A DNA stretch of 64,000 nucleotides from Acidobacteriaceae bacterium (GTDB lineage Bacteria; Acidobacteriota; Terriglobia; Terriglobales; Acidobacteriaceae), in NCBI GenBank assembly GCA_025462885.1, contig JAOAPN010000002.1, positions 248,001 to 312,000 on the forward strand. The letters run 5' to 3'. Shown piece by piece: positions 25,782-34,633 of the stretch. The notes beneath the pieces are model-generated. The model searched no databases and was not told where the DNA came from. It saw nothing but the letters and a program-made list of their open reading frames with translations. The first letter of the stretch is position 1; each line of letters starts with the position of its first letter. The position numbers and the translations under genes are program-made.

Positions 25782-27710
25782 CTATCGATTCGTCAAAATA
25801 GTCTTACCCCCAGCCGAAGCCATCGTATGAACTGCACCGAACTGGCGAAGCTCCGGCACCCTGGTAGCGGGGTTATACGTAAACAGAAAAATCCGCCGAG
25901 GACCGGACCACAGGGTGCGAAGACTGGCATCCGTCTCAAACAGCGCAGGCGCATCCGGCCAGAAGCTTCCATACCAAAGTCCATTCACGCGGCCCTCGAT
26001 CAGGTGAACCTGCTGGCGCGTGTAAAAGAGCAGCGTCGAGCCGGACGTAAGTTCGCCGTCAAGAACGATGAGATCGTCGGGGCGCGGGTTCGCCTGCTGC
26101 ACCTGATCGATCGCCTCCGCCAGGCCTTTGGAGCCCAGGATCGGGTTGAAGCGGACGAGACCCTCGTGCGCCGCAAGCAGGGTAACGGTCATGCCGGCGG
26201 CAAGCGTCAGATTCGCCGCGAAGGTCGCATTCCGCCGGCGCAGAAAATATGCAACCGGGCCCACCGCGATCATGCTGAGAGCGACAGCGGTAAGCGGGCC
26301 GCGAAAGAGTCCCATCGCCGCTCCGGTCAGGTCGTACAAGTGGCCGAGTGAGAGGTTGTAGAGGTCGGGATTGTTCGACAGTAGCGTAGCCAGATCGGGA
26401 ATGCGGCCGTCAGGCCCCGGGGTAAGATGCGGAGCTGCAACAGCGAAATATCCGCAGACGGCAGTGATCGCAAGGGAGATCGGAAGCAGGATGAAGCTGG
26501 ACCAGCGGAGCGCGCTGCGATGGGCAGCACCGTCGTGGGCTCCATCGGCCCGGGCAAGCAGACCGCCAGCCATCAGGGCCAGCGCGGGGATCGCCGGCAG
26601 CGAGTAGTACTCCTGGCGCGACGAGAGGGTGAAGAAGCCCATGATGATCCCGGTCCACAGCAGCAGGGCGAGTGAAGCTTCATGCTCTGCTAGGGATACG
26701 TCGGCCCGGTCACGCAGGGCGCTGATGTGCCGCCAGATCGCTCCCGGCAGGAACGTCGACCACGGCATCACCCAGATGACGAGCATCAGCCAGAAGAGCG
26801 GGATGGGGACCTGCCCGTAGTCGTGCGGAATACGTTTGGCGAGGAAGCGAGCGATGTGCTCGTTGTAGAGATAGAACCACGCCCAGCCCCCGGTGGCGGG
26901 AAGCCCAAGCCCTGCCGGAAGCGGAATCGCCGGAGTGCGGAGCGCTGCCAGGATGTGCCACGGAGCGGCGATCAGCAGGAAGACCGCAGTGCTCGCCAGC
27001 AGATGCATCCTCGGCAGAAGGTTAAGCCGCCGGGTGAACGCGAGATAGAAGAACACGAAGGCAATGGGGAAGACCAGGCCGATCAGTCCCTTGGTCAGAA
27101 CATTCAGCGCAAGCACCGCTGCAAAGCCAAGACAGGGCAGCAGTGCGGATTCGGCCCCTCGCTTCAAACGGTCGACCGCGATCAACGTGAGGTGGACTCC
27201 GAGCGTCATCCACAGGCAGAGCAGGATATCGGGAATATAGAAGCGGGTGAAGAGGTAGGGGCCAATACTGGTCGCTACGGCGAGAGCGGCATACAGGCCG
27301 CCGCGGTCAGGACTCCCCACCGGCGAGATCGCGCGGAAGAGACGGATGCCCAGGGCGTAAACACTGAGCAGCAACGCCAGAACCGCGAGCGTCAGAGGAA
27401 TGCGGGCGGCCCAGTCGAACTCCCCAAAAAGGTGCATAGAGCCAGCGGCCATCCAATACATCAGGGGAGGTTTGTCGAAGAAGCGGATGCCGTCGATGTA
27501 CGGGGTAACGTAATCGTGACGGTGGAGCATCTCCCGGGCGATCTCGATGTAAACAGAGTCCACGTCATCGAGCAGGCCCGGTGAGAAGATACCGAAAAAT
27601 TGCAGCAAAATCCACGAGAAGACAAGCATGCCGATGGAGCGCGGGCTCCACGAGCGGGAGGATGCAGCGGGGGCCGAATGAAGCGATGAAGGTTTGGTCT
27701 GTTGGGTCAT
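25782..27710 (-). CDS. ArnT/PMT-type lipid-dependent glycosyltransferase (second of a tandem pair)
   Basis: A 642-residue integral membrane glycosyltransferase of the GT39/GT83 class, which moves a sugar from a polyprenyl phosphate to a lipid or protein on the outer face of the inner membrane. The first periplasmic loop holds the catalytic acid cluster LLDDVDSVYIEIAREM. DGIRFFDKPPLMYWMAA, typical of ArnT-like proteins, follows. At least ten hydrophobic helices come next, with a soluble C-terminal domain from about residue 530. It overlaps its upstream paralogue by ATGA. Acceptor unknown. Confidence 0.85.
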   Translation of the reverse strand: MTQQTKPSSLHSAPAASSRSWSPRSIGMLVFSWILLQFFGIFSPGLLDDVDSVYIEIAREMLHRHDYVTPYIDGIRFFDKPPLMYWMAAGSMHLFGEFDWAARIPLTLAVLALLLSVYALGIRLFRAISPVGSPDRGGLYAALAVATSIGPYLFTRFYIPDILLCLWMTLGVHLTLIAVDRLKRGAESALLPCLGFAAVLALNVLTKGLIGLVFPIAFVFFYLAFTRRLNLLPRMHLLASTAVFLLIAAPWHILAALRTPAIPLPAGLGLPATGGWAWFYLYNEHIARFLAKRIPHDYGQVPIPLFWLMLVIWVMPWSTFLPGAIWRHISALRDRADVSLAEHEASLALLLWTGIIMGFFTLSSRQEYYSLPAIPALALMAGGLLARADGAHDGAAHRSALRWSSFILLPISLAITAVCGYFAVAAPHLTPGPDGRIPDLATLLSNNPDLYNLSLGHLYDLTGAAMGLFRGPLTAVALSMIAVGPVAYFLRRRNATFAANLTLAAGMTVTLLAAHEGLVRFNPILGSKGLAEAIDQVQQANPRPDDLIVLDGELTSGSTLLFYTRQQVHLIEGRVNGLWYGSFWPDAPALFETDASLRTLWSGPRRIFLFTYNPATRVPELRQFGAVHTMASAGGKTILTNR

Positions 27711-29695
27711 CGTGCAAGCAAGTGGGTTGATTCGTGGACTGCGTCGTGAAGGGGCTCGCGGTCAAGCGGCCGGTCGGTATAGAGCGCCTTGCCGGAGGTC
27801 TCCTCCAGCAGAATCTTGTGGGCTCCGAGCAGAGTGTCTACTGCGTCCCGTTTTTCCAGGGGGACGAAGAGAATTTTACGTTCGCCGGTCCCCCACATCG
27901 TAAGGAACTGCGCGTCGGTCAGAAAAATATTTGGAGCGTCGGGGAACGTCGAGCCGAACAGCATGGAAGACGAGCGGCCGTTCACCAGCAGAACCTCTTC
28001 GCCAAGGTAAAAGGGAATGGACGAGCCATACGCCTGATCTCCGTAAAGAATCACCTGGCGGTTGCGCGTGATTGCGCCATCATCCTCAAGCTCTTGAATC
28101 TTGGCAGCAAGATCCTCTGAAGAGAGCATCGGTTCAAACCGAACCAGCGCGATATGAGCGGCGATCAGGAAGACAGCGGAGGTCAGCGCGATGGCGGTGG
28201 TCGCGGCGAGATGACGGCGCTGCTGCCGGAGCATCCACGCCAGCGCAGGCCCAAAGGCAAAGGCAATCGCAGCAAGCGCGGCAGGCAACCGGAGCGCAGC
28301 AAAGCTGGGACCCGTCAGATCGAACAGATGCGACATGGAGAGCGTGTAATCGCCGACGCCTCGGTGCGCGAGCAGGTCGCCGATGTCCGGAACAAACGGA
28401 AGATGCCGCGACGTCCACAGGCCGATCCCAAGGGTGATGGCGACGCCCAACCCGATCACGGTCAGAGTGGCATGGGCGATCGTGATCCAACGGCGGGAGG
28501 TGTGGTCGGTAGAGAAGGACTGCTCCGCACGGACCAGCGTTGCGGAGAGCAGCAGCAGAATCGAAAGATACGCCGGAAAGGTGTAGTACTCCTGGTTCGT
28601 GGACAGCGAGAAGAAGGCTAGAACCAGCACGGAGTAAAGCACCAGGAGGAGCACCGTGCGTTCAGTGAAAGAACACACCGCGAATCGCCCGGGCCGAGTA
28701 GTCGGTTCGAGGCGTACATTATTGCCTCGTTGCTTCCAAAGCCGATAGCCCGCGATCAGTGCGACCGGGGTGAAGAGCGCCCACGGAAACAGCCACACAA
28801 GGTGAAGGCTCCAGAAGAGGTAACCCGGGAGCTTGTTGTAGTCCATGGGGATGCGCTTGCCGAGAAACCGCAGGACGTGCTCGTTGATGAAGTAGAACCA
28901 GAAAAATCCGTGGCCGTTCATCCCCCCCGTATTGCGAAGTCCGGCGAGGATATGCCAGGGCGCCGCGATCACGAGAAAGAGAAGACTGCCGGCCAGCGGC
29001 TTCAGGGAGCGAATCTGCCTGTACGCGCCAGTCAGGGTGAGGTACAGGATTGCGGTGCCGAAGAAGAAGACCAGCGCGACGAGACCCTTGGTAAGAACCG
29101 CCAGTGCCAACGCGGTCCACATCGCATAGGGATAGAGCGCCGCAGGCCGTGATTCAGATAGAGCGCTGCTATCTCGCTCAAGCGATTGCAGGAAGCAGTA
29201 CAGCGCCGTGCAAATCAGGAGAGAGAGCAGGACCTCGGGAATGTAGATCCGCGTAAAGAGGAAGACCCCGGCGGAGGTTAGCGTAGCAAGTCCGGTATAG
29301 AGGGCGGTGCGAGAGCCGAAAGCTTCGCTCCCCCAGCGATACCCCAGCAGAGCCAACAGCAGAACTCCGACGGCCTGCGGAAGATGGGCGGCGAAGGTAT
29401 TGAAGCCGAAGATCTTGAAGGCGATCGCCACCAGCCAGTACGGCAGGGGAGCCTTCTCAAGGTAGCGGATGCCGTTGACCTGCAGCGTTACCCAGTCGCC
29501 GGAGAGGGCGATGTGACGGGCGGCGCTGGCGTGGGTGGCGTCGGCGTCGTCCAGCAGTGGAGGGGCGAAGAGCGCGGTGAAGTAGAGGACAATCCACAAG
29601 CCGATGAGGACGAGAACGGCTGTCCCGTGGCGTAAGCCACTGGTGGGGACAGAGGTGGATCGGTCGGAAACTGGCTGCAGGGGATCTGGGCTCAA
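27707..29695 (-). CDS. ArnT/PMT-type lipid-dependent glycosyltransferase (first of a tandem pair)
   Basis: A 662-residue paralogue of the following gene with the same plan. LLDDADATHASAARHI carries the loop-1 acidic residues, then NGIRYLEKAPLPYWLVA. Multiple transmembrane helices and a C-terminal periplasmic domain (about 550-662) follow. The pair form an ATGA-coupled two-gene operon convergent with the HpnI-like gene. A link to hopanoid or outer-membrane lipid decoration is plausible from this neighbourhood but is inferred. Confidence 0.85.
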   Translation of the reverse strand: MSPDPLQPVSDRSTSVPTSGLRHGTAVLVLIGLWIVLYFTALFAPPLLDDADATHASAARHIALSGDWVTLQVNGIRYLEKAPLPYWLVAIAFKIFGFNTFAAHLPQAVGVLLLALLGYRWGSEAFGSRTALYTGLATLTSAGVFLFTRIYIPEVLLSLLICTALYCFLQSLERDSSALSESRPAALYPYAMWTALALAVLTKGLVALVFFFGTAILYLTLTGAYRQIRSLKPLAGSLLFLVIAAPWHILAGLRNTGGMNGHGFFWFYFINEHVLRFLGKRIPMDYNKLPGYLFWSLHLVWLFPWALFTPVALIAGYRLWKQRGNNVRLEPTTRPGRFAVCSFTERTVLLLVLYSVLVLAFFSLSTNQEYYTFPAYLSILLLLSATLVRAEQSFSTDHTSRRWITIAHATLTVIGLGVAITLGIGLWTSRHLPFVPDIGDLLAHRGVGDYTLSMSHLFDLTGPSFAALRLPAALAAIAFAFGPALAWMLRQQRRHLAATTAIALTSAVFLIAAHIALVRFEPMLSSEDLAAKIQELEDDGAITRNRQVILYGDQAYGSSIPFYLGEEVLLVNGRSSSMLFGSTFPDAPNIFLTDAQFLTMWGTGERKILFVPLEKRDAVDTLLGAHKILLEETSGKALYTDRPLDREPLHDAVHESTHLLAR

Positions 29696-29913
29696 GGATG
29701 CACGGTCATGGGTATGGTCAGGGCGCCGAAAAAGAGCGCTCTATCAGCATAAATGGGTTCGACTGGTAGAGTTCATCCCACCGGTGTTGCCGCCAGACTG
29801 TGTTTCCATGTCGCGGAGGCAACATTTCCTCGAACCTCACGGGTCTATTTGGCGGCTGTCATCGTCCAACGGGACACACAGCAATCAAGTTGGATCTGCA
29901 CGAGGAGAATTAA

Positions 29914-30627
29914 ATGAAGCGAACGTTTGTCGTGTCTCGCAGCAAGGTGTCGAAGGCCGGGTCGCTTGGAGTTTTGGTTGCAGGTCTGATTCTGATGGGG
30001 AGCGCGTTGCTGAGTCTCGCACAAGCGCCGGGCGGCCCCGGTGGACCCGGACAGCGGCAGGGACCTCCTCCTCCACCCGCTCCGCCCACCGCGGGCGCGC
30101 ATCTTGAGATCATCGACGGGTCTTCGGCCTCATACCGCGTTACGGAGCAACTGACGGGAATCAATTTTCCGAATGACGCGATCGGGACCTCACCCACAGT
30201 CGCCGGAACGATCGGTATCGCTGCCGATGGATCCATTACGCCAGGTTCGAAGCTGACCATCGATCTGCGGAATCTGAAGAGCGACCAGGACCAGCGCGAT
30301 GGCTACGTGCGCAACCGTACGCTCGAGACAGAGAAGTTCCCGCTCGCCGAGTTCGTCCCGACCAAGCTCCAGGGCCTTCCCCTCATGATTCCCACCCAGG
30401 GTCAGACCGGCCTGCAGCTCACCGGAAATCTCACCATCCACGGAGTCACCAAGGAGGTCACATTCCAGGGAGTCGCCACCTACGGGCGGGATTCGACCGT
30501 AGCGGGACGCGCGAAGACCAGCTTCACCTTCAGCACCTTCGGCCTGACCAAGCCGACGCTGGCGCGGCTGGTGAGCGTGGACGACAAGATCGAGCTGGAA
30601 ATTGTGTTCAAGTTCAAGCGAACCTAA
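29914..30627 (+). CDS. YceI-family periplasmic lipid-binding-like protein
   Basis: 237 residues. A signal peptide (about residues 1-36, ending SLAQA) is followed by a Gly/Pro/Gln-rich linker (residues 37-57), then a YceI lipocalin-like barrel. The barrel has IDLRNLKSDQDQRDGYV, the hallmark LTIHGVTKEVTFQG and a hydrophobic C-terminus. YceI proteins bind polyisoprenoid-like ligands; their role is unsettled. AGGAG precedes the ATG. The roughly 217 bases upstream, shared with the divergent glycosyltransferase gene, show no clear promoter. Confidence 0.9.
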   Translation: MKRTFVVSRSKVSKAGSLGVLVAGLILMGSALLSLAQAPGGPGGPGQRQGPPPPPAPPTAGAHLEIIDGSSASYRVTEQLTGINFPNDAIGTSPTVAGTIGIAADGSITPGSKLTIDLRNLKSDQDQRDGYVRNRTLETEKFPLAEFVPTKLQGLPLMIPTQGQTGLQLTGNLTIHGVTKEVTFQGVATYGRDSTVAGRAKTSFTFSTFGLTKPTLARLVSVDDKIELEIVFKFKRT

Positions 30628-30874
30628 GACGTCTCGGTGAACGAAGTAGCAACGCAAACGTCGCCTGCTCCCGACCCGAGGGGCAGACGATTTTGCTTGT
30701 AGCGTGGTGTGCGATACCCACAACCTGTGGGAGACTGGGCCGGAACCACATTTGGTACTCGATATCCACTGGTATTTGTTGGCAGGGTATGGTTTGGGTC
30801 TTGATTGCCGCGTAGTTGCACCGCATACTCGCAGTTGAGTCTGCTGGACGGGTATCTGGTTCTCTGATCGAACT

Positions 30875-31792
30875 ATGCAACTGACCTGCTATAGCCGTCA
30901 TGATGTCTGTCGTATCCTGCACCTGCACCCTCGCCAACTAATGGCGTGGGAGCGGGCCGGACTCATCTCCCCCTCGGAAGAATATGGCTTTGAGCAACTC
31001 GGCCGGCTGCGGACGCTGAGGGACCTGCGGGCCACGCGAATCTCCGCTAAAAGCATCCGCGCCTCGGTGGACGCTATGCAGCGCGTAGCCGGGATGCGGA
31101 ATCCTCTGATGGAAGCCACCGCAGTGCGGCGTGGATCGCGGCTATCGTTCCGCCACGGCGGGGCGCTGATGGATCCCGTCACCCAGCAACTCGCCTTCGA
31201 CTTTGAGATCTCCCCCGGCCGCCAGTTACAGGTAGTCCCGGCGATGGGCGGTATAGGCCTGGCGAATCAGGCCGCCGTCGTGCAGGAGATGTTCCTCCGC
31301 GCAGTACGGCTGGAGGAGAACGCCGTTACCGTCCCCGAGGCAGTCGAAGCGTACAAAGCGCTCCTCGCGATCCGTCCCGGGCATGCGCCCGCGCTCATCA
31401 ATCTGGGGACGATCCACTACAACCGGCGGGAGTTCGCCGAGGCCGAGCAGATGTACCGCCGCGCGACCGAAGCCGACCCAGAGTATGCGCTGGCCTTCTT
31501 CGACCTCGGCAATGTCCTGGACGAGATGCAGCGTCTCGGCGAGGCGACAGCCGCGTATCAGCGTGCAGTCGCTCTGGTCCCGAAGTACGCGGACGCTCAC
31601 TACAACCTGGCGCTCGCCTATGAGCGTCAGGGTCAGCGCCGCCGCGCTCTGCGGCACTGGCTTACCTACGTCCGGCTGGATCCGGTCGGACCATGGGCCA
31701 GCCACGCGCAGATCCAGGCTAAAAAAATCCTGAGCACCGAGAAGCTGTCGATCGTAAGCCGCCGCGGCCGACGCATCGCGATAGCAGTCTAG
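30875..31792 (+). CDS. MerR-type DNA-binding domain fused to TPR repeats
   Basis: 305 residues. Residues 5-70 read as a MerR winged helix (CYSRHDVCRILHLHPRQLMA then WERAGLISP, with LRTLRDLRATRISAKSIRASV as the second half). About 75 residues of linker follow. Residues 150-285 hold three to four tetratricopeptide repeats with the W/L-G-Y-A-F-A-P spacing (for example ALINLGTIHYNRREFAEAEQ). Classical MerR proteins end in a short coiled coil plus effector domain, so the TPR scaffold suggests control by a protein partner. Target genes unknown. Confidence 0.82.
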   Translation: MQLTCYSRHDVCRILHLHPRQLMAWERAGLISPSEEYGFEQLGRLRTLRDLRATRISAKSIRASVDAMQRVAGMRNPLMEATAVRRGSRLSFRHGGALMDPVTQQLAFDFEISPGRQLQVVPAMGGIGLANQAAVVQEMFLRAVRLEENAVTVPEAVEAYKALLAIRPGHAPALINLGTIHYNRREFAEAEQMYRRATEADPEYALAFFDLGNVLDEMQRLGEATAAYQRAVALVPKYADAHYNLALAYERQGQRRRALRHWLTYVRLDPVGPWASHAQIQAKKILSTEKLSIVSRRGRRIAIAV

Positions 31793-31833
31793 AGCTAGGC
31801 CAAGCAAAAACGCCCGTCATCTTGAACGTTTTA

Positions 31834-31910
31834 CGTCGCCATCCTGAACGAAGTGAAGGACCCCTGTATTTCGTCTTTAGCAGCGGACCAGCTCGAACCT
31901 CGGTACCCGT
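31834..31910. repeat. Dispersed intergenic repeat, copy B
   Basis: Aligns with 25663-25737. An incomplete extra head (CGTCATCTTGAACG, 31815-31828) lies just before it. It sits 3' of the MerR-TPR gene, in the 268-base gap before the acyl-CoA dehydrogenase gene. Confidence 0.7.
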
Positions 31911-32060
31911 CCACAACCACCGCATTTCGCCCCGACGCTTCCACCCAGCGAACTGCTTCTGAATCCCTATTCACTCCACACTTCCCAATGCTAGACTTTG
32001 CCTTTCGCAGAAGCGTCCAGTCCACCGGACGGACCTCTTGCGTTCAAAACGGGGTGATCG

Positions 32061-33218
32061 ATGGCGCAGGACCTGAAGCCGAAAGCACTAACGCAGATCA
32101 GCGAAGACGAACGGATGTTCCGCGACACAGTCCGGCAGTTCGCCTCAGAACGCATCGCCCCTTTGGTGCGCGGGATGGATGAGACGCAGCAGATGGATGC
32201 AGGCCTCGTACGGCAGATGTTCGAACTGGGCCTGATGGGAATCGAAATTCCGGAGGAGTACGGCGGCTCCGGAGGAACGTTCTTCGAGGCGATCCTGGCC
32301 GTGGAGACGCTCTCAGCCGTAGACCCTTCCGTCGGAGTCCTCGTCGACGTGCAGAATACGCTTTGCATCAACGCCCTGATCCGCTGGGCCAATCCGGAGC
32401 AGAAGACGCGCTTCCTCCCCTGCCTGGCCACCGACACCGTCGGCGCGTACGCCCTCAGCGAAGCAGCCTCGGGATCGGACGCCTTCGCCCTGCAGACCCG
32501 GGCCGTGCGTCGCGGTGACGACTACGTGCTCAACGGACAAAAACTCTGGATCACCAACGCGAAGGAGGCAGGACTCTTTATCGTCTTCGCAACGCTCGAT
32601 CCGGCGGCTGGATACAAGGGCATCACCGCCTTCCTGGTCGAAAAGGGAGCAGCCGGATTCACGCTGGGCAAGAAGGAAGACAAGCTCGGTATCCGCGCCT
32701 CCAGTACCTGCGAACTGGTCTTCCGTGACTGCGTCGTACCGGCGTCGCAGGTGCTGGGAGAGCCGGGCAAAGGCTACAAGATCGCCATCGAAACCCTCAA
32801 CGAGGGCCGCATCGGCATCGGCGCGCAGATGCTCGGGCTGGCCTCCGGAGCGTGGGGGCACGCGGTCAAGTGGGCGAAGGAACGCAAGCAGTTCGGCAAG
32901 CCCATCGTCGAGTTCCAGGCCATGCAGTTCCAACTGGCCGAGATGGCGATGGAGATCGAAGCCGCCCGGCTCATGGTCTACAACGCCGCCCGTCTTAAAG
33001 ATCGCGGCGAAGAGTTCCTCAAGGAAGCAGCCATGTGCAAGTACTACAGCTCGCAGGTTGCAGAGCGAGTCGCAAGCCTCGCCGTAGAGGTCTACGGCGG
33101 TTCAGGGTTCGTAAAGGACTATCCCGTGGAGAAGCTGTACCGCGACGCGAAGATCGGCAAGATCTACGAGGGCACATCTTTCATGCAACTGGCAACGATC
33201 GCCAAGCTGGTCCTGTAG
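32061..33218 (+). CDS. Acyl-CoA dehydrogenase
   Basis: A 385-residue FAD flavoenzyme of fatty-acid or branched-chain oxidation, passing electrons to ETF. The three ACAD domains are complete. Signature 1 appears as YALSEAASGSDAFALQTRA, the substrate and FAD contact as LNGQKLWITNAKEAGLF. The region near residue 365, KIGKIYEGTS, holds the catalytic Glu position of short-chain and short/branched-chain members. It stands alone, without ETF or thiolase genes. Exact chain-length preference cannot be read. Confidence 0.93.
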   Translation: MAQDLKPKALTQISEDERMFRDTVRQFASERIAPLVRGMDETQQMDAGLVRQMFELGLMGIEIPEEYGGSGGTFFEAILAVETLSAVDPSVGVLVDVQNTLCINALIRWANPEQKTRFLPCLATDTVGAYALSEAASGSDAFALQTRAVRRGDDYVLNGQKLWITNAKEAGLFIVFATLDPAAGYKGITAFLVEKGAAGFTLGKKEDKLGIRASSTCELVFRDCVVPASQVLGEPGKGYKIAIETLNEGRIGIGAQMLGLASGAWGHAVKWAKERKQFGKPIVEFQAMQFQLAEMAMEIEAARLMVYNAARLKDRGEEFLKEAAMCKYYSSQVAERVASLAVEVYGGSGFVKDYPVEKLYRDAKIGKIYEGTSFMQLATIAKLVL

Positions 33219-33313
33219 CGAGCCGCCCGCAGGCAGATTCAAACGCAAATCGTAACAAGTGCAACGTGAAGAATAGATGCTGGTGTTCCAGAGGTTGGTC
33301 TATAGTTTCTGGC

Positions 33314-34408
33314 ATGCTCTGCATGCGCGCGATCTCGGGAATTGCGCTGGCCGCGTCTTTGGCCGGTGTGGCCTGCCTCGCACAGACCGGCACCTGTGGG
33401 GTCGCCGCGCCCGTTCTTCTCGCTGCCGATGATGGAAAGAAGAGTGACACCCCCTTTGCTTCCTATATGGACGACTCCTTCGCGCAATTAAAGAAGGAAG
33501 TTCCGACCCTGCAGGGGATGAAGTTTGAGGCTCATCCCGCCACGACGGCCGCGGATACAGAGCCGGACGAGAGCGCTCTCATCCTGGCCCAGACCGGTGC
33601 GGCTATTACGGAGATGGTGCCGCGCGTCCCCCACCTCATCGCCAAAGAGGAGCTATCGCAGGTCGCGGTCCCCCTGCCCTATGTCGTGGGCGAGGCCCAC
33701 CAGATCGCGAGCTTCGGTAGCCGGCACGGAGGCGGCGCAACGCAGGGCTATACCTCCTCGGAGCGAGGATTAGAGGGAGCGGACCTGTGGCATGCGATCG
33801 ATTCCATGCTCACCTCAAACACACATCGGGCGATCTTTGCCTACCGCATCCAATCGACGCCCGACCCCAAGTACGGCTTTTTGTTCAAGGAGTTCAGAAC
33901 CAATACGCACGACGAGTCGGTCGATGTTTCGAACGTACAGGGAAGTCCCCACGGCGTCGGCTTCGGCAACTCCTGGCTCGTCTTTCATCCAGACAACTCA
34001 AAGGAACTCCGCTATCGCTACCTCGGACGTCAGAAAGTGGGGAAGCACGAGACCTTTGTCGTGGCCTTCGCCCAGATTCCAGGACAGGTTGCGCTACCGG
34101 GTGCAATCACCGTCGGAAATACCACCTGCGAATATCTCTCCCAGGGAATCGTCTGGATCGACGAGACCATCTTTCAAATCGTTCGACTCCAGTCGGACCT
34201 GCTGGCACCGGTGCCGGAGCTTCAACTGACCCGTCTGCGCTCCGAGCTTACCTTTGCCGAAATACACATTCCTGAACGAAATCTCTCACTGTGGATGCCG
34301 AAGGATGTCCTGCTCTCCTGGCAGATGAAGGGTCAGGCAGCCGCCGAGCTGCACCGCTACTCTGACTACAAACTCTTCACCGCGACCAGCCGGATTATCC
34401 TGCCCTAG
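33314..34408 (+). CDS. Secreted protein of unknown function
   Basis: 364 residues from the ATG at 33314 (another at 33323). The signal peptide runs to CLAQTG. No catalytic motif is recognised. The body is beta-rich, with YRIQSTPDPKYGFLFKEFRT, LRYRYLGRQKVGKHETFVVAFAQ and the end FTATSRIILP. The alternation of short strands resembles LolA/outer-membrane-lipoprotein-sorting-like folds often found in acidobacterial exported proteins, but that is a guess. A longer frame upstream overlaps the acyl-CoA dehydrogenase gene and is not used. Confidence 0.65.
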   Translation: MLCMRAISGIALAASLAGVACLAQTGTCGVAAPVLLAADDGKKSDTPFASYMDDSFAQLKKEVPTLQGMKFEAHPATTAADTEPDESALILAQTGAAITEMVPRVPHLIAKEELSQVAVPLPYVVGEAHQIASFGSRHGGGATQGYTSSERGLEGADLWHAIDSMLTSNTHRAIFAYRIQSTPDPKYGFLFKEFRTNTHDESVDVSNVQGSPHGVGFGNSWLVFHPDNSKELRYRYLGRQKVGKHETFVVAFAQIPGQVALPGAITVGNTTCEYLSQGIVWIDETIFQIVRLQSDLLAPVPELQLTRLRSELTFAEIHIPERNLSLWMPKDVLLSWQMKGQAAAELHRYSDYKLFTATSRIILP

Positions 34409-34633
34409 AGCGGTTTTCCCGTGGGTGTCTAGCGGTGGCGTTTCATTCATGTCCGTTTTCTCCAATGAAAACGGTACTGCTTGAGATCTTCCACTCCACA
34501 GCAACAGGAAAACTGCTTAAGTGGCGGCAGGCCGCGCTTTTCAAGAAATCAAAATGGAGAATTGGACGGACCAGTCGCGGCGCGAAGGTCCAAGAGGTTT
34601 TACACTGGTGCGGATGGACCTGCGCCTCCTTTG

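Noticed and set aside
34453..34474. CCGTTTTC/GAAAACGG inverted repeat as a terminator
   Set aside because: No T run on either strand and the stem is only 8 bp; left unassigned.
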